NCBI GenBank assembly: GCA_963693285.1 | Contig: OY848919.1 | Coordinates: 3,539,827-3,603,826, forward strand | Source of the DNA: Xestospongia muta | Taxonomy: Eukaryota > Porifera > Demospongiae > Haplosclerida > Petrosiidae | Direction of reading: 5' to 3' | Length of the DNA: 64,000 nt | In this document: piece after piece, positions 1-29,186 of the stretch | Numbering within the stretch: the first letter of the stretch is position 1 | Layout of the letters: each line of letters starts with the position of its first letter | The notes under the pieces: generated by a model | Database searches by the model: none | Told to the model about the DNA's origin: nothing | The model's input: only the letters and a program-made list of their open reading frames with translations | Program-made: the position numbers and the translations under genes

Positions 1-16068
<16,068 letters not shown>

Positions 16069-16345
16069 GATACATCAGTGAGACAGCTTTTTAAAATTAA
16101 AACGGACAGCAGCTGGATCAATTATAAACGAAACTTTCTCTACTCAACGTCTCCTCCACACCGTTAACACGAACGACTTCAGTCTGTCAATTTTCAATCT
16201 TTATAAACAACTTTTGAAATCATGTCATCATTAAACTTTAGAACAATAAACATTCTATTGATACTTTCCTACGTTCCTCCTCCCTGAGTGCTTCTTTTAT
16301 AGTTATTCTCGTAGTAAAAACGATCGACCAATCAGATTGTTTTAC
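16069..16345 (-). promoter_or_regulatory. 5'UTR and probable promoter of the membrane-protein gene
   Basis: Directly upstream of the minus-strand ATG at 16068. CCAAT occurs at about 16328 inside GACCAATCAGATTG, reading ATTGG in gene orientation, as in NF-Y sites. An E-box CACGTG lies at about 16348. The transcription start is not determined. Confidence 0.4.
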
Positions 16346-17189
16346 TCACGTGTTATATCAAATAGATCAGGAAATTAAATAAACAATTCAGGTATTTTAT
16401 TAACTAATTGAAAATTAAACGGATACTTTGGTTATGTGGATCTGTCACATTTTTCTGGAAAATCTAATCACAAAATAGAGAGATTCGATAAGATATAATT
16501 TAATGAATTAATTAGTTAAACTAGAACAGTAAAACAATACCAGGGTCAATGATATTACTACTGTAAGTCAATTCAGAGGTTGGTAAGTAAAAGAACATTT
16601 AAAGAGTCAAATAACCACATCAAATGACCTTATAAAATCTGTTGATATGTTGAACAACAATCTTGTGGTTATTAATATTTAGATTAGGGGACATTAAGCT
16701 GATCTAGACATCCATTGATTGTGTATATATGTAGTGTTTCTTTGATCTAAAGCTCACGTGGTTCAAGGGCACAGAATATCTAGCAAACAATTAAAAGGAT
16801 CTAGGTTCGTTCCCCAATAAGACTACTTAGCTTTATTTCTTACAAAAAAGTTAAGAATTAGATATAAACTTAAATAACTGAAGATTGTTCTAATAAACTT
16901 ATTTATATATACCACTTATTGAAGACTAATTCCATATTAAAGAAGTTATGTCTGTCCAATGAGACACCTTGCCAGGATCAGGGCCAAATGTGATTTAAAA
17001 AATGTCTTTATTTCAAAGTTGTACAATGCATCTATACTTCAATGGGACTACAATCTTATCAAGTCAAACAGCTGGCCTTGTTATTTGCCAGAAATCTATC
17101 CACATTAAAAAGATTAGAATGTATAAAATGATATCATACGACTGTTACTACGGAGATATTATGGTCTTCCACATACATGTACATCATAC

Positions 17190-17515
17190 ATATGTATGAA
17201 GTCATGGGAAATAAACATATCAGTTTGTATGTATGTGAGTATGATCAAAGTCATGGGAATTAAAGAGTTTCCATGCATCCAAGTTTCCAGGTATGTGAGT
17301 ATGAAGTCATGAGAATTAACATATCAGTTTATATACATGTGAATTTGCGTGTTTGTGAGTATGAAGTCATGGGAATAAAACATACAAGTTCACATGTATT
17401 CGAGTATACAGGTATATGAATATGACATCATTGGAATTAAAAATACAATTAACAGATCAGTTGATATGTATATGAACTTGCGTGTATGTGAGCACGAAGT
17501 CGTGAGAATTAAAAG
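17190..17515. repeat. diverged minisatellite in the intergenic spacer
   Basis: Five to six diverged units of about 50-70 bp marked by GTGAGTATGAAGTCATGGGA and relatives, in the spacer between ALKBH8 and the membrane-protein gene. The rest of 16346-17880 shows no gene; a small plus-strand open frame there has no recognisable content. Confidence 0.6.
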
Positions 17516-17884
17516 TACAATTTTATATGAAGTGGCAAATGAAGCCCGTGAAAATCAATAAATGGGTACAAAATCTAATTATTAATAAAACCTCAAACAA
17601 TTATAACAAAGGCACATAAAATAATTAACAACACTTACGACGGCTTTAATCTGCCCTTTGACAAATCCATTATTTTTGGTTCAACAAGTAATTGTCCACA
17701 TCAAACAAATTACTATAACCAAAATGGTTAACCAAATCTCCTAATAAGTACATTTCTACATTAATTTTAACATCAAGGCCAACTCAGATGAAAAACCATA
17801 TGTTTCTCCGAGTAATGTTTGTTCTGTAACTTCTGTTACGTAACAATCTCAAATACAATACTACAAAGATCAATATACAAGATA

Positions 17885-17890
17885 TTTATT
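17885..17890 (-). terminator. AATAAA polyadenylation signal of ALKBH8
   Basis: In gene orientation AATAAA lies about 70 nt past the TAG stop at 17961-17963. It supports ending ALKBH8 here rather than splicing on from the GTAAGT that overlaps the stop. Confidence 0.55.
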
Positions 17891-17960
17891 ACTGTTTACA
17901 ATAGAAGTTTGATGTCATCGTCTGTTAAGTTCAAAGTACAGATGATACATACTAATATCA

Positions 17961-20900
17961 CTACTTACCACATGTACACGTAGCACAGTGAATTGTCCTG
18001 AACGTTAGCGATATTCTTGTTCCTCGAGACACAATTATTGGTGTGGTAATTGGATTATTGTGATGAGTAATTTTTGTAGAATATCCTGGCATTACTGGGT
18101 TAATTAGATCAGATTTACGTGCTGGAATGCTATATAAAGAGATAAAGAGACATTTTATATAACCATTATAAATAAATAAACAAATACTGTAGATAAACAA
18201 ATAGATAAACAAATCAATAAATAAACAAAATGTAGCTAATAATCCACTTGACATAATAAATATAGCATCTTGATAATGTATACCAAGTGTCAGAAACAGA
18301 TTATTAATACAGCACAGATATATACTATATGTATACACTAGTATAATAAATAACTTAACAAAGAACATGACATAAAAACAAACTGACTACATTGAAAGAA
18401 CAATAGATAGGATAACGGGGTATATTCTACGTGTATAGCATAGACTATAATAATAATAATAGTAATAGTCTATAACATCACTAATCAATAGAGTTAACCT
18501 CATTTCCATAGCAAATTGTGTGTGAGCTACATTCTATGTTTCACGGTGATAGCTTCTAACCAATTGGGTTATCATTATTTCTACAGAAAATGTGTGTGGG
18601 CTACATTCTTTTGTTTTACACAGTAATATCCTATATTATCACTAACCAATAGGGTTATCAATATTTTTATAGAAAAATGTGTGTGAGACACATTCTTTGT
18701 TTCCCGGTAATAGCTTATAATATAACTGACTAGTAGGGTTATTCATATTTCTAAAGCATAATGTATGACAGTTGAATTCTTGGTATTCTTAGAGTACACA
18801 TTGTTTCAAGATAAGACACAGCGATAGCCTATAATATCATTAATTACTAGGGTTATCCTCATTTCTATAGCATAGTGTGTTAGATAGGATTATAGATTGT
18901 ATTCCTGGACTAATAGCATACACATTGCTCCAAGATAAGACACAGCGATAGCCTATAATATCATTAATTACTAGGGTTATCCTCTTTCTATAGCATAGTG
19001 TGTTAGATAGGATTATAGATTGTATTCCGGACTAATAGCATACACATTGCTCCAAGATAAGACACAGCGATAGCCTATAATATCATTAATTACTAGGGTT
19101 ATCCTCATTTCTATAGCATAGTATGTTAGATAGGATTATAGATTGTATTCCTGGACTAATAGCATACACATTGCTCCAAGATAAGACACAATGATAGCCT
19201 ATAATATCATTAATTACTAGGGTTATCCTCATTTCTATAGCATAGTGTGTTAGATAGGATTATAGATTGTATTCCTGAACTAATAGCATACACATTGCTC
19301 CAAGATAAGACATGGAAGTAACTAAAAATCTGCGATAATGTCTATCCTTATTTATATTTTGCCTTTTCTTGTTCAATTTCTAATTATAAGGTATCAAATT
19401 CTTCCATTAATACATTAATGTAATGTAAAAATGTCTACAGTCACAATGTTTTATGGTACTATAGTTAGTATTGGTAATAATGACACACATATATTTGTAC
19501 ATAGTAAGATTACAAAGCCATTTAAATAATTAACAAGGTCAAAGTTAATGTTTAGGATTATCTTCCTTATTATATTTTAATAATAATAATAATAATATAT
19601 ATATATATTGTAAATTCATGGACTATATTGCTTGTTACACATATAATATATTGTATTACATTTATGAATAACAAGTGTTTTATTATTATAACTAGACCAA
19701 ATTAATACACAGATAAATGGTTAATTGAACAAGAGTTTAATGAATTATCATTAAGTAAGTCAGTGTGTCATTATCATAAACCTATTATTAACATGTATAT
19801 GATATTTAGTGAGTCAGCGTGTCATTATCATAAACCTATTATTAACATGTATATGATATTTAGTGAGTCAGCGTGTCATTATCATAAACCTATTATTAAC
19901 ATGTATATGATATTTAGTGAGTCAGCGTGTCATTATCATAAACCTATTATTAACATGTATGTGATATTTAGTGAGTCAGTGTGTCATTATCATAAACCTA
20001 TTATTAACACATATATGATATTTAGTAAGTTCTGTGATAAATTGCTAAATTTGAGACACACTAAACCTTTAATTAAACAAATAAAATATTAGTTTGGACA
20101 AACAATAAAGTAAATACTCATTAAATTTGAATGCTTTAAATTGTTAAATTTAGTACATGTAATTAATAGTAGGCTTAAGGTATTCATGGAATGCTTAATA
20201 GTAGATGTAGAGTGTGACAGTAGATTAAATTTGTTACATAGATATGTAATCGAGAGATTTTTGAAAATCCTGAAGATATCATAAAATTAAGGCTTTAAAG
20301 GATTTAAAAAGTGACAATGTCTGACAGGAAGTCTGTGCACAATGAAGAAGTGAGATATGCATTAATTAACATCACCTAGTTTCATAATGTCATACTTTGA
20401 AATATCACATTTTGAACTCGAAAATGACTAATTTCATTGATATCGAAAAATTTTTTAAATTTCCAGAGAATTGCAAGTAACAATAGTCTACAGAATTAGA
20501 CACTCCTCTTTGTTATAGTCTAGTTCAATAAAAATAATAATGAGTAGTTTAAATATAAACAATACAAGTATATCCAGTGAGAAATTAACAAGTGATAGGA
20601 GATCTGTTGTGATAGTTAAAAAGGGAATCATTTCAGTTTGTCTTACCCATGTGTCCAAAGATAACGAGCTTCCCCTGACATAACTAACAAGCTTCGTCTT
20701 TGCAGCAAGACATCAATTTTTTGACCATTAGGATGAGAAAATTGCATCACGGTCTTAATATAATATAGAGAAGTTATAATAGACAAATTAATGTGATTTG
20801 ACTTAGTGGAGTAGGAAGATGAATAGGATTGGGGGTAGGGAGGGGGGATCAGACTGTATTCAGACCTAATTGGTAATTAATCTGGTAGGGTGGGTTTGGA

Positions 20901-23012
20901 TGTACCTCTCTTGTACAATCATTGGGAAAAGGGGAAGGTGTCTTGTCCCAATGCTCCTTTTGTTCCTACTCCACTGTTGACTTACATGTGAGCCTAATGT
21001 CAATGAGATTATTGATGATTTGAAGGCAGAGTGGGTATCAATATGAGGTGGTATACCTGTATGATAAAGATTGGGTATATAGCTAAATATACTAATACTA
21101 TAAATAGTAACATTCATAGTTCTATTTTTAGAACTATAAATAGTAATATTCATAATTCTATTTTTAGGATGATCTTAAAACACAATGATGGACGATACTT
21201 AACAATACACGATCTGTCCAGTTTAACAACAAATAATTATAACCTCTAAAGCATAAACATTAAAGGTAATGATAAATATACATGTACTATGTACAAATAT
21301 TTGTTGTACATGTACATTACGGCTGATTTCTACCAACAAAGTGTGAGGTTCTAGTTCTTAGTTCTAAGAACTGATCTGTATACTCACTATACTACAGCAC
21401 ATGATACACGTCTGTCTTTAGTTCTAGGAAAATACTAACTGAACATTAGAAGACACTCGGTTAGAGAGGTAATAGTTAATGACAAAGATGAAAGACTTTA
21501 CTTTTGCCTGTACAATCAATTGCAAAGCGGTTTTTAGTATTGGTTGTCCAGACAAAATTAAAATCTGTCATGCCATTTATCATTTAACAGAATATAGTCT
21601 ATATTACCTGCTCCTGGTTTATAGATATTAACTGTTAATTGATCTGGTATATTCTCAGTTAGTCCATTTACGATCATTCTCTTCAATATCGGATCACATA
21701 TATCAGGTAGACCTCCAGATAAAGGCTGAGATGGGTCTATTGTATTGAGACCATATAGAAACTTGTAGCCATAGTGACGTACAGACCTTAACTTGAGATG
21801 GGCTGAAAGGAATTGAGGTTGTGAAGTCAATTTTGTAGAGTCAACACTTTTATTGTGCATAGATGATGGTGACGTTATAGTTATTGCAGGTTGTGAAGTT
21901 TGGAAAGATGTAACAGATGACAAAGAAGAATGAGATACAGTACTTGTTTCTTGTAATGGGTTAGAAGTAGTGATAGTTACTGTGGGTGATGTATTGGAGG
22001 ACAGAGCATCAGTTACTAGATTATAAGTTGATGCTGTATAATAGGTGTCTGAACGTGTAATAGTGGTATTAGATAATATTGAGCTTTTGTTACTGGATTC
22101 AGTTAGTATGGAAACTGTATTGGTAGACTCGATTGATATGGGAACTGTATTGATAGGTTCAGTTGCTATGGAAACTGTATTAGTAGACTCATTTAGTATG
22201 GGAACTATAGTGGTAGATTCAGTTAGTATGGGAACTGTAGTGGTAATGTCATTTAGCATCACAACTGCATTGGTAGACTTTGTTGCTATAGAAACTGTTT
22301 TGGTAGACTTGGTTGTTATGGAAACTGCATTAGTAGACTCAGTTAGTATAGGAATTGTATTGTTAGATTCAGATGTATCTATATTACCAACAATTGAATT
22401 ATCAACTTTACATTTACTCAGACAATGACAAGAGTCGTAGGCAGTCCTAAAATCCGTTTTCTTACTATCAACTGATTCCTCATGTTCAAATTGCTCAGTA
22501 AAATAATGAAACAATTCCTCTTCTTCTCTCTCAGTAATAAACTCTAATAACAAAGACATTCCTGGAGGTAATGAAACAATATTACTTAATAAACCAGTTT
22601 GACAAGTCAGGAGAACTTGTTTTGGTATATCTATTACATATGAGATGTACAAATGAAGAGGAGGACCATTGAATAGAGAAGGAGTGCACACTGAATGAAG
22701 CTGTTTGTCTAATATCAATTCCTGTATACAAGAGCCATTAAAATGTTCATATAGATAGGTAGACTCTGATACTTGTTGACAGACAGCAAATGTAAAGTCT
22801 TGTTCACGTGGTATATGTAGACTTATAGGAATACCCTCAATGTCTAGTAGCTGTCTCAAGAGAATCTCATCTACACCAGTTTGTATACCAGCATTACCAA
22901 TAAATAATGTTGTTGTGGGCTCAGTAGAGAATTGGATATCCCAGTCTGGGAGTCGTGACAAGACTTGAGCCATCTTCCTCTTTAACTTTTTTCTCAACTT
23001 CTTGTCATCCAT
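17961..23012 (-). CDS. ALKBH8: ALKBH8-type tRNA hydroxylase (RRM + AlkB, no methyltransferase domain)
   Basis: Exons are 21608-23012, 20986-21056, 20647-20753 and 17961-18129, with phases 1, 0 and 2 matching, for 583 residues. ALKBH8 is a Fe(II)/2-oxoglutarate dioxygenase that hydroxylates wobble uridine side chains of tRNA. Residues of about 30-115 form the RRM; the AlkB part runs from about 400 to 577 and contains PLSGGLPDI. The Fe ligands are H473 and D475 in HIDTHSAF and H527 in YLWTHG; the 2-oxoglutarate motif R-x5-R is R566-R572 (RISLTFR). Family features [12 protein letters not shown] and a terminal Cys cluster (CATCTCG) are present. About 200 residues of Ser/Thr-rich sequence separate the two domains. 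Animal ALKBH8 normally continues into a Trm9-like methyltransferase domain; here TAG follows the Cys cluster at once and a poly(A) signal follows. That TAG overlaps a good GTAAGT donor, so a longer isoform cannot be excluded. The start is ATG 23012; a GTG six codons earlier is ignored. Confidence 0.88.
18425..19320. repeat. about 124-bp tandem repeat in ALKBH8 intron 3
   Basis: Four nearly identical units from about 18795, each containing GCTCCAAGATAAGACACAGC and CATTAATTACTAGGGTTATC, preceded by diverged older units from 18425. Noncoding. Confidence 0.85.
19763..20032. repeat. 54-bp tandem repeat, 5 copies
   Basis: Units contain GTGTGTCATTATCATAAACC and ATGATATTTAGTGAGTCA. Because 54 is a multiple of three the array leaves an open frame of 18-residue repeats, but it lies antisense within ALKBH8 intron 3 and is not a gene. 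Confidence 0.9.
21096..21167. repeat. 36-bp tandem duplication
   Basis: ACTATAAATAGTAACATTCA plus TAGTTCTATTTTTAGA occurs twice, in ALKBH8 intron 1 close to the acceptor of exon 20986-21056. Confidence 0.75.
22074..22373 (-). repeat. ten 30-bp coding repeats within ALKBH8
   Basis: Exactly 300 bp encoding ten 10-residue units such as [20 protein letters not shown] and [10 protein letters not shown]. The units are diverged but in register. They lie in the linker between RRM and AlkB domains, followed by more Ser/Thr-rich sequence to about 21810. Confidence 0.85.
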
Positions 23013-23448
23013 GATACAAACTCCTCCCACAAGTAATTATCAGTTACTATGGTAATAAGGATCTATACTTGATACATTTATTAGTAAGTGAAACACAAAA
23101 CAAAAATTTATTTATTGTTACTGAAATACATGTAACAACAATAATAGTAAAGAAATCTCACACATGTACATGTATAGAATATAAGTTGTATACATGTAAT
23201 TCAATGACAACTAGCTACTATATGGATAGTATAATAAGTACATGTACAATAGTATAATGTAAACGATACAATATAAACGTAATGAACTGAAAAAATTACA
23301 AGCTCAAATTAGTGAAAATATTTACAAGCTAAATTAACAAGACAATATTGCATGACAAATTGTTCTTTATAACTAGCTATATCATCATTATAGAATCAAC
23401 ACAAACTATAAAATAAGTAATACTATATAGAAACGTTTTAATAACAGC
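23013..23448. other. spacer between kinase 3' end and ALKBH8 start
   Basis: 430 bp with no gene. It must hold the ALKBH8 promoter (minus strand). I see no clear TATA box; several ACATGTA words occur. Confidence 0.4.
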
Positions 23449-23454
23449 TTTATT
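23449..23454 (-). terminator. AATAAA polyadenylation signal of the kinase gene
   Basis: AATAAA in gene orientation, 22 nt past the TAA stop at 23476-23478. Confidence 0.6.
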
Positions 23455-23475
23455 TTATAGAGTCGACAGCAAGTT

Positions 23476-24673
23476 TTACATGCGTGATACTCTCCTGAGT
23501 GCTTCATCCAATGTTGGACGACCATCTGGATCAAATGCCAACATCGCTTCCACAAGTCTTGTTAAGTCTGAAGGCAAAACTTGAGGACGACCAGATCGCT
23601 ATAAGAGAATAGCACAAATAATAATTAAACTATAGAATGATAGCTTAAGTGGGTGATAACTAGTTTAGATCTATATAACTATCCTTAGATATAGTGGTAA
23701 GTACTGATGTTTACTAGTCTAGAGCTTACTAATGGTAACTATCCTAGGTCACTGTAGTAAGTAGCAATGTTCTAACCTGACAATATGTAGATGAGAGAGG
23801 AGGTAGAGAGCGAACATCATAAGCTCTCTGATCAATCTTGGGATTTTGGAAAGGGTTGCCATGTCCTGCTAGCTCATAAGCTAATACACCAGCTGCCCAA
23901 ACTGGTTGTTTCTGATAGTTTAAGACACGACCAGGACCAGGTCGAGTATTGAGGATCTCTGGAGCAAAATGAGCATCATTACCACCAATAGGTATGGCTA
24001 GATGACAGAGAGAAATAATGGACAGGTAGTTGGATGAATGGATGGATGGATAATAGGATAAATGAAAAATAAATGGATGAATGGGCAAATAATGGATTGA
24101 TGGTTTACCAAAGTTATATGGCAGCTGCATGTTAGCATCTAGTTGAATGGCCACTCCAAAATCAGCAATTTTCAAACCATCCTCACTCATCAACAAATTT
24201 TCCAATTTCAAATCTCTAAACAAAGATATTAACAGCTTATTATAACAGTTATTATAAGTTAGGTACCTGTGTACAATATGATGTGAATACAGATATTGTA
24301 ATCCATTGATAACATCCTTTAACCAGCTTATAACATTCCGTGCCTAAACAGTTATATTGAATATGTAATGATGATTACTTTTCTTCCTCCTTCCCTCCAT
24401 CACCTAATTGCCTCTATCTCACTTACATTTGGACCAGTACCTCTACAGAGAACATCCAGTTGTTGTTGCATGTTTTGTGAGAGCTGTTCCATTAGCATAC
24501 ATAATGCCATACCATCTCCACACTCTCTCAGTTTAGGATGAACTTTAGGACGATCGTAGAAAAAAGCATAAAGACGAACAATGTTCTTGTGTGGAGATAA
24601 TGAGCTTAGTATTTCATATTCATTTTTAAAATCTGTTCGAGCCTTGATAGGTGCATGGGTGTGTGTGTGTGTG

Positions 24674-24725
<52 letters not shown>

Positions 24726-27700
24726 TTATTATCATCAAAGTGATATCTTACTTTAGTCATAGTAGTAGCTGCCAGCACATTAGATACCAATTTCAAAGCA
24801 TACACTCTATTAGGATAAGGAAGACCTTTTTTCAGACATTTCACTCGTACAACTGCTCCTTGTTGTTGTTTGGCTATCACACCAAGCTATAAAGTAAAAC
24901 AATCAAGACAAGTAAAGAAAACAAATAATGGAATTATACTAGCTGCTAGTATTTTGTAAGTGCCTAAAACTAGAGTTAATACTACATTATTAGTATATAA
25001 AAGACAATACTTTTTGGTATTGGGTTAGTACATGAGCTCATGAGTATCATGGCCTCCTGGCTAGTAGGATATGTCATTGTAGCACTCACACTACATTAAG
25101 CTATTAGTACTACTTATATACATGACTGAGTATTCTCTTTCACTTGTTATTTTAGTGTATAATTCAATTGTTGTCATGACGTTTGTACACTCCTGGTCTA
25201 GTACTAGTAATGCATTTACAAAGTTATTGTGCTAGACTAAATAAAATTCTAAATATTGAACCCAATTTTTGTAAAATCAAGAACATTTACTTACAATGTC
25301 CATATCTTCTAGAGTACAAGCATAAAGCATTCTGGTTTCCAGTAATTCTTCCTCAAGTTCTTTAACTCTAGATGGTCTCTCAAAGACCCCTCGTCTTGGG
25401 GCCTTGATATATAGAAGACAATTAATTATAAAAAATAGCTAATATTGAAAATGTAATACATGTATCAATCTAATAAATACCATTTAACAATAAACAACAA
25501 TTTGGGGGGGTACATTCAACTATTATTTAAAAGTATTCATGGTCTAATAAAAGTGCTTACAATATTAATATATACTTTGTACCCCTCCCCCCCCAGACAC
25601 AAACATATCTAATATACCTAATATGTACATATACATGTACACAACACAATGATATATTGAAAGAGTATAATGTATCCCCCCCCCAGACACAAACATATGA
25701 TAGCACATAACACAATACAACAATGATATATTGGAAGAGTATAATATTGTTATATTAACACATTTTTTATTGAGAAGTTACACAATAAAAAGTGTTAAAG
25801 TGTATTCCCAGAAAAGTATATATAACAATTATTATGTTATTTTATTGCTACTACACACAATATAGCTCAGTACAATAGTTAATATCTTAGCTTACATAAT
25901 GACTCAGCAATTAATTAATTTATTAGTCTATTAATTATACAGACTATAGTGAAACTATGATAGTAAACTTAAAGACACTTTTTGTAGTAAAACACTTGCA
26001 AGAGTCCATATACTATAATGACAACATTGAGGACACTATGATTATTCTAAGAGCTGTTTCCAAGGTCCTAAAGTGTCCACTAAGAGAGGTTACAGTGAAC
26101 ATAGTACATATTAAATTACTATAATACAAACGTGTTGATATATGTACACAAATCCTACCTGATTGTTTTTTAACTCTCGTATTTCCTGGTCCTTTTTCTT
26201 CAACTGTTCCTCTTTTTCTCTCAATTTGCTCTCCAAAGTATCCTTTTCACTTTCCAATTTAGCTCGTCTAAAATCCATCTCCTCAACACTCGACTCAAGT
26301 AATTTAACCTTTCGTTCTAAACGTGTTTTATCCTCATCTCTTCTATCACTTCCTCCACTATCTCGGTATTCTCTGTCTAGCTCAGGGAATGTCAGTACAT
26401 CAGAATGTCTCTTTGATGTAGCATAACTTGAAGGGATAAAAGAACCTGAAGACTGAAGAAAGAAACCAATTAGATTATGTATTACACTATTCCGAAGATA
26501 CCATCAATACTGGAAGTAATTGTATATAAATAATGAATATAACTTTATCAACTAAGTCACTGACATAACAGATGCCATTATTGGTGATATCACAGTTGAT
26601 GAGATGTAGTTCTTTCAACGTTTTGTTGGTATTCAACACAAAAGAAATGAACTAAATCATTGTCGATAGTGACATTACACAACTCAAATATCTCACGTGA
26701 ATATAATTTTAGCATCTAAGTATTCTTAAATAATTACATACCATTTAATATAATAATAAGTTTATAATTTATCATGAAATGCTCACCAGGTATTTAGCTA
26801 TTGTATGTGGCATCCACACAGTATTACAAATCTACATCTAAAGTGTTCTTGTTCTGAAGCTGTTCTATTTTTACTGACAACAGTACACAACAAAAGTTTT
26901 AAACAAACAGTACTACAGATATTAACCTTTCATTATTCCTTACCAGAAATACATAATAAATAATTTTTTACTTACTGTTGGACTATCAATCTGATCCATT
27001 TTACTCTTCAAAACTGGATAATGTGACTTGAGTTTATTGATGAGGTCATCACGTGAGGTACACCCTACATAGCTCAGACCTAGTTCATCCATCTTGTCTT
27101 TAATATCACGTATTTTTGCCGAGCCTAAATCCATTTTCATTAAATCATCCACCAATCCAGACTTTCTTTTAGCTTCTAGCGCCTTCTCCTGTTCATCTAT
27201 TCTCTTACGTCTCTCCTCATCTTCTCTTTCTCTCAGCCTGCGTCTCTCTTCCTCTTGTTTCTTGCGTCGTTCTTCTTCTTCCTTCTCTCGCTGCTTTCGT
27301 TCCATTTCCTCTTTCTCGCGCTTTAATTTTGTCTCATACTCAATGCTAGCTTGTCTCCTTTGTCTGGCGTCATCTGCCATTGCTCCAACAAGTTGTTCAG
27401 CAAACCTTTCAACTAACTTCAGTTTAATTCTCTGATCAATAAATTCTTTGATGATTCTGTGAAGGGCTCCAGTTCGTATTGCCAATCTAATCTCTTCTTC
27501 TCCCTCGGCTCTCTTTATACGAACACCGTCATCATCAAAGAAGACAACAAGAATGGAAGGAGTGAAACGTATTCCTCCTAAATCTTCACGTAACTATGGA
27601 CACAACAACAATAATAAAATAAAACATAATGTAACAAGTCCATGTATCCTGAATTGTATGTGACTATAGATAATGACATGTACTATTAATCAATAGAGAG

Positions 27701-29104
27701 TCTGAGAGTACAGTCTAAGGGAACAGTATTAAAGCACTATCTTTGTATCTATACTCTGTTCAAATTGAGAATGAACACTTAACTCAGTGTTATAACTCTA
27801 GCTTAGAATAAGCTAGAGAGAAATGGTCTGTACCATTCAAAATGCCTTGCAACTCTACAAATTTAATAAAAAAAACACTAACTATCTAAGAAAGTCACAT
27901 ATAAAGTGAATGGTGTTCTTTGCATTCCACAATGACTAATGTCACACATATTTGCATATTATTAAAAAACGCTCGCACAAATATTCTCTAGCCTCAGCAG
28001 AAAAGTTAAGAAACTGCCAAAATATCTTTAACAATCATAATAGCAAGATAGATGAAGAAACAGCCCCAAAGAAAAACAGTATGACCCACCAAAATCTTTA
28101 CAACTATGATACCACACCCAGTATAGGTTAATGACATTGTCAGAATTGAAATTCAACTATACTGTAGTCATTCTCAACGCAAACAGATATATATATATAT
28201 ATAGTATATTAGTATATTGAAAGTGAATATTAAAACTCCACAAACAATAAATATTATATAGTGTAGTTGTTTATGTAAGACACGTGAAAAGAATCATGAA
28301 GAATAGAACTACAATGGTTAGTATAATAGTGTAATAGTCAAGTATAGATGTTGATCGTAAACAAAAACAAATGTGTAGATGGACACACGAATGGATTAAT
28401 GTGTTGAATAATGGAATGTATGCTTGATTTTATGCATGGAGTCATGTACCGATATTATGAATGAATGAATGAATGGATTAATAGGTGTATGTAAAATCAG
28501 ATTGAGCCATACCTGATCATAAGTACGTCCTAGACCAATTTTCACTCTGAAGAATGGAATCTGTGAGATCTCCCTAGCTAAGTCAACGACGATAGGTTGT
28601 ATTCTTCGCGATGGAGGATGAGAATCATCAGTTATTTCAATACATATCACCATGTGCTCCTCTTTACAAGCAGTATGAAGCTTACGCCAAGCCTAGTTTG
28701 AGAAAGAATATGTAATTAGTATAGCCACACCCATTCCTACCTTTTAGGCTTTTACATATAAAAGTAAAGTACCATAATAGTTGAGTCACATTGTGTTATT
28801 GATTGTGTTCTATTGTATTCAGAAACTGATTCCTTGTAAGTATTTTACTACAACTTGGCAATAAGAAACATTGGGTATAACCTAATTATACTATTTACAT
28901 ACAGGTCCTCTCCTATATATTTTAATCATCGCTTAGAGCGTACAGAATTAACCTTGGAAGAAATGCTATGATACACCGACTTACCTGGGAGTCAGGTGGC
29001 AAAATAAAGAAGTTATCTGGAGGAGGACGCTGTGCTTCTCGGGCTGCCTGGCGAGCCATTCCCGCTGCCAAAGCATCAGCGAGAAGAAGGTCCATGAAAT
29101 CCAT
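23476..29104 (-). CDS. PINK1-like kinase with thioredoxin-like, coiled-coil and SAP-like domains
   Basis: Eleven exons: 28985-29104, 28513-28692, 26976-27593, 26159-26452, 25295-25402, 24752-24886, 24427-24642, 24267-24343, 24109-24215, 23777-23997 and 23476-23598. All are GT-AG with matching phases, for 732 residues. Residues 40-145 look like a thioredoxin fold ([29 protein letters not shown]) with SHPPSRR where CxxC would be. About 165-250 is an Arg/Glu coiled coil; 252-292 is SAP-like ([20 protein letters not shown]); 345-440 is a second coiled coil. The kinase domain (441-730) has VYALK Lys472, HRD 582-584 with N589, DFG 601-603 and APE 630-632, so it is probably active, although the Gly loop is poor and the DxW Asp is Pro. 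PINK1-type features are the GGN before [14 protein letters not shown] and GNPF. No mitochondrial presequence or membrane helix is seen, so this is not orthodox PINK1. The role is unknown; the Trx and SAP assignments are inferred from pattern. Confidence 0.8.
24659..24726. repeat. (GT)n(GA)n compound microsatellite
   Basis: On the transcribed minus strand it reads CT then CA repeats, lying about 17 nt upstream of the CAAG acceptor of exon 24427-24642 and filling most of that 109-nt intron. Confidence 0.9.
27754..28187. mobile_element. MITE-like element, copy 2 (434 bp)
   Basis: Starts CTCTGTTCAAATTGAGAATG and ends CATTCTCAACGCAAACAGA, an inverted terminal repeat of roughly 20 bp. It is flanked by TA on both sides, fitting Tc1/mariner-type target duplication. 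Homologous along its length to 8585-9046. Sits in the second intron of the kinase gene. Confidence 0.75.
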
Positions 29105-29186
29105 CTTGCCGTCTAAGCAAGTAGGAAGAGTGACTATCGACTTATAGGAGAAAGAAGTTTCGATTTAGACGGCTCACTCACAAAAG

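Noticed and set aside
16740..16840. Possible tRNA gene or tRNA-derived SINE (GGTTCGTTCCCC)
   Set aside because: Only a B-box-like word; no A box at the right distance and no cloverleaf I could fold.
19763..20092. 109-residue plus-strand frame with 18-residue repeats
   Set aside because: A 54-bp noncoding tandem array within an ALKBH8 intron; repeat length divisible by three keeps it open by chance. Also not a CRISPR array, as there are no spacers.
22045..22428. 127-residue plus-strand open frame
   Set aside because: Antisense shadow of the Ser/Thr repeat region of ALKBH8.
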